A stretch of DNA of 64,000 nt, taken from assembly GCA_947652115.1 (NCBI GenBank), contig OX393572.1, forward strand, positions 1,807,102-1,871,101. The letters are read 5' to 3'. Under the pieces are notes generated by a model that was not told where the DNA came from, ran no database searches, and saw only the letters and a program-made list of their open reading frames with translations. The first letter of the stretch is position 1. Each line of letters starts with the position of its first letter. This DNA comes from Blastomussa wellsi. Taxonomy: Eukaryota > Cnidaria > Anthozoa > Scleractinia > Plerogyridae. Both the position numbers and the translations under genes were made by a program. Below are positions 13,801-22,671 of this stretch, piece after piece.

Positions 13801-16141
13801 CCACGTGGAACCTCTCGCTGATGTGAATGCTGTCCTTCAAAATGAAATCCAAACCCTCCAAAGAAACTAAATAACAGACAACAAATCATCAACTTTTCAT
13901 TCCTGATATTGGCATCACTGACTGTTACGCATGGGAAAGATATTAGTCAAACAATGATACAAGCCACTAAAAATGTTTCTGAACCATGCATATTAAATAA
14001 CCTTGTTTTAACGAGGGTAACACTTAACAACTGGCAGACCTGTGGCCCTCGTACCCCGATCGAATTGGAATTTAGAGGTGTTGGTTTTTGTGGAGGGAGG
14101 AAAACTGCAGGACCCAGAGATAAACCCTCAGAGCAAGGACGAGAGCCAACAAGAAACTCAACACACATATGACACCGAGTCCGGGAATCGAACCAGGGTG
14201 ACATTGGTTGGAGGCAGGCGCTCTCACCACTGCGCCATCCCTGCTCCCCTAGGTAAACTGCTAAGGCAATTACAAGGATATAAACACCATGCCTCGAAAA
14301 TGGGTCAAAAGGATCACCACCACCATGGTGCATGTTCTTCAGTCCATCCTCTCCATGCTTGTCATAGATCTTTCTCTTCTCGTCATCAGCTAACACCTTG
14401 AGAGAATAACAAAATATTACTAACATAAGATCATTTTGGGGGCCTAAAATAAGAACTGTCCTTTGCAAGAGTTAGATATCTGGTGCTTCGTCTAGTAAGG
14501 ATACTCCTTGCGTATTTGTCACTGATTATATGAAAAAAGTTTGCACATTGTCTGAAATTTGAAATTATTACATGCCTGCATCAAGCTCTACCAAGGGCTT
14601 GTTGTTTAGGTATTTTCACTAGCAATAGTTCATGAGTGGACAAAAATTTGTTCCTTAATAACAGTGATCCCTGCATTGGGAATGCTCTAAATTTCATTTT
14701 CTTCATACCCTGAGGATCCCAGACATAATGGGTGGTGAATAGTCTGTGATAAAATAAGAAGCTAGAAGCTCACAAAATTCTATTCAAATTATGCAGATCT
14801 CCCATTTGATTTACATTCTCAATTTCTTTTACAAAATCGTTTTGGAGTGTTCATCTGTCTCATAATCTAAAAGCTCAGTAAGTCTCATTGCCGTAACCAA
14901 TGCTAGTCTTGTCTTCTTGTAAAGTCTTGAATTTAATATTTGCTACCTGTAAAAGGCAGCCACAAATTATCAATCAGCAAAAAAATATATTATATGTACA
15001 CTACCTGCTGTATCAGTGAAAAAAGAAAACTAAACTTGGTAATAAAATCTGGAACTTCATTTCTTCAAACAATGTTGAAACACAAGGTAACACCTTTGAA
15101 AACTCAAAGTTCTAACTTAAATAAAGAAATGGTGCGATTTTAACAAGTTTCTAAGAACTGTATTTACATGAAATTATGACGCCCAGAAGTAACCAATCAT
15201 GTTGAGACACCTTGACCGACTTACATAATACATAAAACCTGAACTGAGTTTTCAAACATACACTGAAAATTGGCAAACTACAAGAAAAGAAAAACAAATT
15301 TGCTTCCACTTTGAAATTAGGACATGCAAAGGTAATGAATATTTATTTGGCGCGCTGTTGCATTAAAAACATGTGAGAGAGTTTAATTCGATCGGGAAAC
15401 GGGCCAGAAACCAGGACAAAACTGCGTTCGCCTCTTTAATTTCCCTCTGATATGCGAAACAAATGGTTATTTTTTGCAGTAATATGTCTCCCTTGAGTTT
15501 TATTTAAGTTATTCGTCATCTTTTAGTTCTTAGTCGTGAAGTTTTAGCTGCAGTAGAAAACGTGAAATATTCCCGAGCTAAAAAAATTTAACGAGCTTGC
15601 ATGTGAAGCAGAACTGTTGCTTTCATAATCATAGATTCTGAAAAATTTTTCGTGAGATTAATATGAAACTACTACCGCACAAGAGTAAGAAATTTGCTAT
15701 GAGTAAACCTTGGTTTTACGAGTACCGAAGTTATAAGCTCAAAGCTATAAGGCCTTCGGACAAGCAACAGCATTATTCATCATTCAACGACTTCAAGATA
15801 TGCCTGACCATGTATTGAATTGGAATTGTTATGATAAACAAACCTCGTACGCAGCACTCAAATCTTGAAATCTTTCTTGCGCTTTAGGGTCATCCTTGTT
15901 TTTATCTGGATGCCATTTCATTGCTAGTTTTCTGTACGCTCTTTTCACTTGATTCTTGCTCGCGTCTCGAGGGACGCCCAAGATGGAGTAAAAATCTTTC
16001 CTGGTTAAAGTGAACAAAAATATTTGAGATGCAAAAGTGAAAAATCTAACAAATACAGAGGAGGGAGCCTTACCCCGCTAAAATTTGTAAACAGCACGAC
16101 AAAACAAGAGCTAAAATAAAATACACGTGTAAGTCCGCCAT
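4468..16141 (-). CDS. DNAJB11: DnaJ homolog subfamily B member 11 (ERdj3), complete, nine exons
   Basis: Soluble ER-lumen co-chaperone that hands unfolded clients to BiP and stimulates its ATPase (known for the family). Exons on the minus strand: 16141-16074, 16000-15844, 14396-14293, 13866-13737, 10095-9870, 9214-9157, 9077-8966, 5277-5118, 4523-4468. The joined frame is 1071 bases, 356 residues; human is 358. Residues 1-22 are a signal peptide. The J domain follows ([15 protein letters not shown] from 24, HPD at 53-55). A GGGDPF and FFGGFGFHF linker leads to the substrate-binding region, with CNC at 170-172 and CDEC at 194-197, then [18 protein letters not shown] and a C-terminus [12 protein letters not shown], three residues shorter than human. 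All junctions keep frame. All introns are GT-AG except intron 3, which needs GC at 14292-14291. The start ATG (AAAATGG context) is the only one that supplies the signal peptide. Confidence 0.95.
4595..4800 (-). repeat. tRNA-derived SINE in DNAJB11 intron 8
   Basis: Read on the minus strand, a degenerate tRNA-like head is followed by a B-box-like GGTTCAAACCC (complement of 4742-4752), then a body with GACTAGCATCCCATCCAG and TCGCTTCATGCCACA. I recognise this arrangement from abundant coral SINEs. It is in the same orientation as DNAJB11 and lies wholly inside intron 8. Confidence 0.65.
5824..5852. repeat. Short GGAT/GGTG minisatellite
   Basis: Six imperfect copies of ggatgggt in DNAJB11 intron 7. 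It has no other visible role. Confidence 0.6.
6770..7530. mobile_element. Long inverted-repeat element in DNAJB11 intron 7
   Basis: The left arm (about 6770-6875, including ttaccgatcacacgcgccct and gatggacgtcaatcatctg) is mirrored by the right arm (about 7443-7530, cagatgattgacgtccatc and agggcgcatgtgatcggtaa). The arms are about 85-100 bases and diverged; the 570-base middle has no recognisable protein. The best reading is an old non-autonomous DNA transposon or foldback element. Confidence 0.6.
7796..7863. repeat. Hairpin repeat, CTCGTCCCCAGAGCC type
   Basis: Perfect or near-perfect arms caatctcgtccccagagccc and gctctggggacgagattg flank a loop of about 30 bases. Short stem-loop of the kind dispersed through coral genomes; no coding. 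Confidence 0.6.
7864..8579. other. DNAJB11 intron 7, no recognised feature
   Basis: AT-rich intronic sequence. I see no gene, paired repeat or splice-bounded frame here. Confidence 0.4.
8580..8945. mobile_element. MITE with AGGGAGCTTAAGCA terminal inverted repeats
   Basis: The 14-base end agggagcttaagca (8580-8593) is matched perfectly by tgcttaagctccct (8932-8945). AAT on both outer sides suggests a 3-base target duplication. The interior has no transposase. The right end sits only 20 bases from the exon 7 donor of DNAJB11 (exon end 8966), so the insertion is close to a splice site. Confidence 0.75.
10346..10515 (+). repeat. Dispersed repeat, copy 1 (DNAJB11 intron 4)
   Basis: Shares with 13536-13712 the order tgtgtccgaataagtcccc, then GGCAAAACA...GCATT, then attctgtccaactacag. 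The two diverged copies lie in the same intron. No function is visible. Confidence 0.5.
10565..10701 (+). mobile_element. 137-base PLE-derived insertion ending at a ribozyme-like core
   Basis: It is flanked by a 14-base direct duplication ctcctatttgcatc (10551-10564 and 10702-10715). It starts with the same gagggggtaagtttct block that opens the PLE copies at 27133 and 49679, keeps the ggttttatcaactgggttg segment, then jumps to ccgacgaagggctaacactc and GAAACGTCAGCT. The element stops four bases after the GTC expected to be a hammerhead cleavage site. No coding. Confidence 0.75.
11076..11955 (+). mobile_element. Tigger/pogo-type DNA transposon, internally deleted
   Basis: Perfect terminal inverted repeats of 24 bases (11076-11099 and 11932-11955, beginning CAGTCGAACCTCGATTATCC) are flanked by TA on both sides, the usual pogo/mariner target duplication. 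The motif cgattatccgga is repeated inside both ends. The 880-base element lies in DNAJB11 intron 4 in opposite orientation to the host gene. It keeps only the N-terminal DNA-binding part of the transposase. Confidence 0.9.
11421..11840 (+). pseudogene. Tigger transposase remnant: CENP-B-type DNA-binding domains only
   Basis: From the ATG the frame reads [20 protein letters not shown], then [20 protein letters not shown]: a CENP-B N-terminal helix-turn-helix at about residues 2-55. A second helix-turn-helix of the CENP-B/Tc5 type occupies about 70-138, ending [15 protein letters not shown]. Full Tigger transposases continue with a DDE catalytic domain of about 250 residues. Here the frame runs directly into the right terminal repeat, so catalysis is lost. 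The open frame continues to 12203, but everything after about 11840 is transposon end and flank. Such a product could still bind transposon ends, but expression is unknown. Confidence 0.85.
12207..12552. mobile_element. Palindromic MITE (DNAJB11 intron 4)
   Basis: The outer arms agcagggactgggtacaa and gtacccagtcccctgct, and the inner arms tattcaatatcgattgaatt and aattcaatcgatattgaat, mirror each other. The whole 346-base unit can fold on itself, including gcatggtacactt against agtgtaccgtgcc. No protein. Confidence 0.75.
12628..13075. mobile_element. Inverted-repeat element (DNAJB11 intron 4)
   Basis: Left end gcctgtttacacatgcgatt, then tttttgttgcacaactcagtg; right end cactgagttgcacaaca, then aaaaatcgcctgtgcaaatagg. 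The arms are about 40-60 bases with a 330-base middle. Non-coding. Confidence 0.65.
13536..13712 (+). repeat. Dispersed repeat, copy 2 (DNAJB11 intron 4)
   Basis: Diverged partner of 10346-10515 (gtgaccgactaagtcacca, ggcaaaaacatggcgtttgc, attctgtccaactacag). It ends about 25 bases before the DNAJB11 exon 4 donor. Confidence 0.5.
14010..14250 (-). repeat. tRNA-derived SINE in DNAJB11 intron 3
   Basis: Read on the minus strand it begins GAGCAGGGATGGCGCAGTGG with an A box TGGCGCAGTGG (complement of 14227-14237) and a B box GGTTCGATTCC (complement of 14184-14194), followed by a non-tRNA body with GTCATATGTGTGTTGAG. This is a well-known coral SINE layout. It starts about 40 bases inside intron 3, right after the unusual GC donor, and fills most of that intron. 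Confidence 0.85.
14397..15843 (-). other. DNAJB11 intron 2, nothing recognised
   Basis: AT-rich sequence of 1.45 kb between exons 2 and 3. I see no paired repeat, RNA gene or credible frame. Confidence 0.4.
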
Positions 16142-16848
16142 TTTGCCGGCGAACTGCTTCTCTTGACAGGAAAAAATGGCGAAGGCTTCTGGGAATTATC
16201 CTAATTCGCATATCCCAAAAACACTTGCGATCGTGGTACTCCCGACGCAATCAAAAAATAGTTCAAATAAAATGTCTCATTCTTTCTGTGTCTTTGTGCA
16301 ACTTCGTTTGCATAATAACTGCGAAAACAAGTCTGCTTTATTTCAGTTTTTATTGCATGACATGACTCTTTAGCAAGGATTACAGCAGAGCAGTCATCAA
16401 CCTCGTTCCCAGGGTCTCTCATCTATTCTTAAATTAAGAGTAGATGTGGACTACAGTCAAACCACCATCTCGATTTTGTAGCAAAAAAATAACACTTGAA
16501 GACCAAGATTAATTTTCACTCGATTTAATTTGGACTCTACATCTGATCACATCTACATCTACATAAATGGCGTCCTGCAAAGGGGGATACCCATCACATC
16601 TACAGCAAGACTTTAAACAAAATTAGAAAGGAGATGGGAGAGATAAGTAGTTAATACTAACAAAAACCTGCGGAAGTGTTTGGAAATAATTTTGTGGACC
16701 ATTCACTACACCATTCTGAAAAAAAGGTACGCCCAGTTTGTAAACACTGTCAATACGGTATGTTTTCGATTAAAACGCAAAAATTATAAAAGGGAACGGA
16801 AGCTCGATCAGTCAAAGTGTGCATTTTAAAATGAATGCATGTTTTACT
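16142..16848. other. DNAJB11 upstream region, bounded by the duplicated block
   Basis: The first 100-200 bases upstream of the minus-strand ATG should hold the promoter. No TATA box is evident. A CCACG half-site lies at 16236-16232 on the gene strand, but no CCAAT box at the ER-stress-element spacing is seen. From 16849 the sequence belongs to the duplicated right part of the window. Confidence 0.3.
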
Positions 16849-17027
16849 CCTCTATCTCAGCGGGAAGCACGCCAGCTTACAGCATTCCATTGTAACACTA
16901 TCCCTGCCTATGGTCATTTCTGTTCCACTGTATGTGTCAACTTTATCGCAAAATGTGTCATAATCCTGAGGCGTGAAAGTTCATTTTGCGTGTGCTTCTA
17001 ATTAAAAGTTCTATTTTTGTCTTCAAA

Positions 17028-17165
17028 GTGCTTAGAGAACCTCAAGGCATTTTGCTTCGGCCTAGTAATTCCCTGGATGTGGAAATTACTATTTATGGTA
17101 ATTCCTTTGTAGTTTTGGCGTACGAGAGATATATTCTGGAGTGGTTTCTGAGTAGTTTGTCGTAA
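17028..17165 (+). other. Small conserved frame of the X right half (copy 1)
   Basis: A 45-codon frame, possibly an exon (ttcaaag precedes it), reads VLREPQGILLRPSNSLDVEI then ending LSSLS and stop. The same frame, with a stop at the same place, is open at 33318-33455, 35939-36076 and 38723-38860. An AATAAA follows about 200 bases later. I do not recognise the protein; it may be the 3' end of a captured gene or retroelement. Confidence 0.3.
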
Positions 17166-18307
17166 CGGAGACTGGTTCTTTTAGTCTCTATGTAGACGGG
17201 GATATCACATATTTAATTTGGCGCTATATTTTCGACTTTCAGTATAGGACGCAGCTGCAGCTATTATTATTCCCAAGACGTAAATACCGTAAAAAAATTA
17301 CAGTCGAAAGCTAGATGGATTTGTACGTTCTACGTGTGTTGTTCTAAGGGTGTGTATTTCTTTGGAGAATAAAGCTGAACACTATATTTGCTGGCGAGCG
17401 TTAGCGAGGCAGCACACTATTCTTTTCAATAGGGCAAAAAATCAAATTTTTTTCGGATGTAAGACTCGAAGCCTGCGCAGTAGACTATTATCCAGGACCA
17501 TTGAAACGACAATCATGCGCACTTCACTTTGCTGTCATATAATCTGGGATCCACGCCTGAGACCACTTTGCACGTGAGAATTTTACGCACGCTGTCAGAC
17601 GCTTTCGAGATGCCGTTGACGTTGCCAATTGTTGCCATAAAACATGTAAATGAGCATTTTCTAAATGCCTTCATTTGCTTGTGAATTATTCATCAAGGTC
17701 ACGAACGGTCACGCTCGAATCTCCGTGCAAGGTGTAATTAGAACCACAAGCGACTAGACGGAAAATGAGCACAATGTTTACCAATGGTTACGAATTGACA
17801 GCCTTAGAATGTTTCAATGAAGTGTAAACTTCGGGATTATATCAAATATTGGTTAATCTACCTGAAGAATAATTTTTAGAAAAATTTATCCACCGCTTTT
17901 TAAATAGTGACCATTTTAATAAATATATATAGGGTCAATTTTGACGAAAACGCAAAATAACACTTCACTACTGTTGATATTCAAGCCAGTGTTTTCGGAA
18001 ATCGAATAAAACGATTTTGCTAAGATTTTCGCCAAATGTTATTGGGTGCTATTCAATTTATTTCAGACCAAAGTCAACTGACATGAGGCCTGGTGGACAA
18101 ACGTTCTAATAGCATTAAGGAACTAATACGATTTTGTTGTATTTTAACACCTTAAAACTTCGCCATAAAATTTCTCGAAATCGCTCTTATAAAAATTCTT
18201 CAAATTTGGCAGACCTCAAGAAAAGTATGTCAGGTCAAAGATCCAGGAAGGATTTTCCAAAATTATCTCTTGGTGACAAGTTATTCGGTCTTGAGTAAAG
18301 TGGGGCA

Positions 18308-18333
18308 TGACGTCACTACGTTGCTATGGTAAC
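18308..18333 (+). promoter_or_regulatory. CRE plus RFX X-box-like motif pair (unit A)
   Basis: TGACGTCA (18308-18315) is followed five bases later by GTTGCTATGGTAAC (18320-18333), which fits the RFX X-box palindrome. The pair is conserved at 40044-40069. It could be a regulatory site or just part of a dispersed repeat. Confidence 0.35.
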
Positions 18334-19003
18334 TCCGATTACGCTGAAACCTATTTCATCTGAAACTTTGATCTTTCTCTAGTGCACTTGGAGCAATCGA
18401 TTTTCTTTCAGATACTCTTTGGCGGTACACTAGCTGCTCAAAGTAGAAAGGTATCGTCACCCAAAAATCCGATCGAGCCACCTTAAGATATCACTTGTCT
18501 TAAAATCGCGCTGGGATGCTAATTAATAATACAAATCGATGCCCGGCCGACGACATGAAAATATGTTCGCACTAAAATAGAAGACAAATACTCAGCACAT
18601 GGAAATGATTCCATAAATTGTGTATTTACCGAAGATACATCTTGCGGGAAAAGCGGCACCAACTCTAAACTGCAGTGTTCTGACCAGCGAGATGTTGTTT
18701 TAAAGTCATTGCGTTACGCACTCATGAAATGATTACATTCGAAATGCGGATCGAAGTGTTCAAAGCTAGCCTTTTAAAAATTTCCCTTAGCCGTTCAGCC
18801 TTTTTCCTCCAGCTCTAACGCCAGCACTTACTTTCACATTGAAACCCCTAGTACTGTTTCTATTACAGTAACTGTATTATTTGGCACTTTGGAGAATGAA
18901 GCTCGATCGCTATATTAAAAATAATCGGAGAACGATAACAAAAACAAAAATCGCCTGACTTCCGGGATTTGTTAACTTTCTGCTTGCAAGAACAGTTAAA
19001 GGA

Positions 19004-19215
19004 CTCCAACCTGGATGAACCAGAAAGGATATATAACACTTACCTAAACTTCAATATAATGTGTGATGCAAACACCTAAATCATGTTATATATCCCAGAA
19101 GTACTCAGGCATAGTACTATGATGCCAGGACTCCAACCTGGGTGAACCAGAAAGGATATATAACACTTGCCTAAACTTCAATATGTGTGATGCAAAACCT
19201 AAATCCCAGGAGTAT
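19004..19215 (+). repeat. Two-copy tandem repeat (unit A)
   Basis: The block actccaacctggatgaacc, followed by agaaaggatatataacactt, appears at 19005 and again at 19130, a period of about 125 bases. The second copy is shortened. The same doublet occurs at 40682-40890. Confidence 0.75.
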
Positions 19216-19354
19216 CCATAGCAACCGGACCGAACGAATATTTGAACTTCCGGTTATCTCTGGCTCGTCATATCAAAACACTGTGATATCGAGTCGAACG
19301 AGTGTTTTTCTCTTAAACTCGAATACAGAACACCCATTTAAAATAGCACGCATC

Positions 19355-19367
19355 ATTTGCATATAAA
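19355..19367 (+). promoter_or_regulatory. Octamer plus TATA box upstream of gene A
   Basis: ATTTGCAT (19355-19362) overlaps TATAAA (19362-19367), about 400 bases before the ATG. The same pair is kept at 42255-42267 and 56725-56737. If used, the 5' UTR would be about 370 bases. The octamer is the classic POU-factor site; its use here is inference. Confidence 0.35.
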
Positions 19368-19762
19368 TTTCAACGACAATGAATTATTTTCAGATCGACG
19401 ACTGTTGAATCTTTTCTCAACGACAGTACGAGGAATACTTTATCCATTGACGTATCGAAAATTGGGGGCTTTCTCTCTAGATTAATTATTAATATACGAA
19501 TTTCTCTACCCTCCCAACAACAATAGAGATATTTTATTAAAAACGTTTGCACTGCTGAATTACTTTCAAATGTAAAGGGTTTGTTTTTCTGTGGAGTTGA
19601 TCTAAAGCCAAGTAGTCAGTTAATTTAAAAATGTCTCCGGGTTCCCCTGTGATTAAAAAATATCGACCGTTAACTGTGAACTCCTGTTCAAAATTTTCTA
19701 CTGCACACACAAATCATTTTTAATGTCTTTACCATAGGGATTACTTTGCCAACGAGTCCGAA

Positions 19763-22626
19763 ATGGCTTTTCCAAAGAGGCTCCTTTGTGTGATCGTTGT
19801 GCTTGTCATGTTCAGTGTGTTTTGCCAAGTGAAGGCACAGCAATGCAGCAACAAAGGAGGCGAAAATTCCCAGCTTGGTGTGATGCTACGCCGACATATC
19901 TTCAAACGCATCGCGGGCCCAGTACTCGGTTTTGTCTGCCTTCAGGAGTGCAATCTGGATGTGAGATGCCAAAGTTTTAACTTCGTCATTTCCAAAGAGA
20001 TGTGCGAATTGAACAACCGCACCAAGGAAGCGAGACCTGAGGATTTTGTTCCTAACGCGGACAGATATTACTTCGGACGATATCAGGGCAGAGGTAACTA
20101 ATCGCCTTTATATTTCTTGTCCAATTTAGGAAAATAAATATCATTCTCGTTGACGTGGATCACCGAATAAGAATCATAGAAGGACAAAGGACATGTGCAA
20201 TACCGATAGAAATCTTTGGAGGCTCTCGGGTGACTTTCGGAACCCTTCGTACGTCTTCGTGTTTTCGTACATGAGAAATCGTAGGAAAACTTTCTTCGGA
20301 AATGTTGTAAGTCATAACAGGTTAACTTTGAAATCTTTGTAGGTCATCACGAATAAACTTCCAGAATTTTTGGACTAAACCAATAAGAAAACTTAACAGT
20401 TTTACTCTCGTCTTCATAGAAGTTTTCTTTTTCAGTGCCCCTCGGTTCCATTCCTGAGCTACCCGCAGAAACATGCAGTGAAATCAAGAGAAGTGAGGGT
20501 GGACATGTAGTTAGTGCCAAATACTGGTTTGATTCCATTGTACCCGACAAGGTTGTACTTGCTCATTGCAACATGGAAACCGAAGGTGACGTTTACAATG
20601 AACATGCTATTCTTACTTACATCAGCACCCAGATAATGCAAATGTATCAAACTATGTTACAAAAATACCTACAAATTGACGGAAGGAATTCTCCAATAGC
20701 ACTCTTATTTATGAAATAAAAAAGGCGTCTTAATTATAATTCAAACATAATATATTAATTTACTGTTTATCACCTTTTTCCTCTTTCGTCAAATAATGTA
20801 TGCAAAATCGAGTAATTCGGGTAATTCGTGTTTTACGAAAATTGAGTAATTCGTGTTTTAGTAATTTGTGTTGTATGTCCTTAACACCGCCTGCCTAGAT
20901 TAGCTCGCTATTTGCAGGCGGTGCTTACTGATTGTAAAAAGATTTTCTTGCAAACTAAATAAACTTACAAACTAAACTTACAATAGCAGAAAAAAATGAT
21001 GTTGGATATTGGGTAAGATTGAAACTGACGGACTGTGAACAAAGATATTTAAATTTGCTAAAAGAACTAATATAATCAGTTGTACAACAAATTTGCAAAT
21101 CCTGATGTAAAGATGTCTTTATTGAGTTTTACGGAATTAATCAAGTGATATTTTTTTTAGTTCAGCGTCAAGGAAGCAAAAAAAAAGTAGCAGAAATTTT
21201 AATCAGGAGTGCCTTTGTCTGATTGTTCTTCCCTTTACCTTATTGTTCTTTAAACAATTGCAAATCCAGGAAGAAATATTTTATTCTCGTTTCTTCAGAC
21301 GTGGATGAATGCAGTTCCTCAACCCCAGTGTGTAACGTCACTGCCACGTGTAAGAATACTATTGGTTCTTATCGCTGTTTCTGCACCAAATCTGGATTTC
21401 AGCTTGATGGAAAAGGATGCATTGGTAAGTAACGACACTTTTCGTGAACTGGGCGGAATATTCACTCGAAGTTGCAAATAAAACGGTTCCCAAAATCACG
21501 GTTGTTAGCAATCTCGAAAATAACGACCTCATATGTAGCATCAAAAATACAACTCCGGAGGCGCAACGTATTGCTCTCAGATTTTGCGGAAACATATTTT
21601 TTCACTTCACACTTGGCAGACTATGCAAGGGAAAAAGAGAACTGCTTGTAGTCGTGCAGCAATATCGTACACTTGTTTTCAATAAGCTCCTTTTTCTTGA
21701 TTTCTTACACAACAGTTTCTTCAAACCATCTGAGACAAGAATTTATTTTTTCCAGATATCGATGAATGTGCCAAGGGATCACATGATTGTGACATCAATG
21801 CCTACTGCAACAATACCGCCGGATCCTACACATGCACGTGCAAGGACAAATATTACGGAAACGGCAAAAACTGCACAATTTATGATGATCGTAAGTTTTA
21901 TACCTATAACACATGTTATTACTCCCCTTTTCAAATGAAGCAAATTACGAAGCCTGTAGAGCTGTGAACTATCTCTACAACTGATGGGCTAGTGATCTGC
22001 AGTCGAAAGAATTACAGCTGAATGTGTACTTTAAAAATCTAAAATCTATCTGCAAGGAAAGCATGTTGAAAGATTTCTATCTTAAATTTTTACACCGAAT
22101 CATTTTGACAAAAAGAGAGTTATGTTTCTGCGGTATAGAAAGCAACCGTCATGTGTGTACTGTAAGGACGAAGTAATTAAATGGTTTAACAAAGAAAATG
22201 ACACCCTACTAAAACTGAATTGCCCTTTGGGCAAGCACTTATTATTTTTAGATGTTATGCTGCGATATTATTGTAATACACTGCTGTAATTACCTTTATA
22301 ACTGTCCAATAGATCAATACTGTGTACTGCGGTGTTGTGTTGTTGATGAAATAAATATGAAAAAATCTTAGGGCCTTTCGACAGATTCAACAGATGGCGT
22401 CCGTGGGCTGGGATTGTTTCGATCCACTCATTTTTTTTACCACGTATAAAAAGAAACCTGACTATCCGGTCATTTTCTGACTTGAAGTATTTCACTTATG
22501 ACGTCATAACTGTTTGTGAAGGCAATAGAGAAGGGGCATTAAAAAATTGAACTACCATAGCTGGAAATGCTTACCAGAACTTGAACAGCGAACCTGAAGT
22601 TACTAAACCTTATCATAATTGCATAG

Positions 22627-22671
<45 letters not shown>

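Larger units (their letters stand above)
16849..19335. repeat. Left flank of duplicated unit A
   Basis: From 16849 (ttttactcctctatctcag) to about 17385 it matches the right half of the X units (33134-33675, 35760-36300, 38550-39078). From about 17385 to 19335 it matches 39080-41018 with only a few percent difference. There is no multi-exon gene here. AATAAA at 17366 within gaataaagctgaa looks like a transcript end that is present in every X unit. Confidence 0.8.

Noticed and set aside
16142..16260. ER-stress element expected upstream of DNAJB11
   Set aside because: Only a CCACG half-site is present; no CCAAT box at nine-base spacing.
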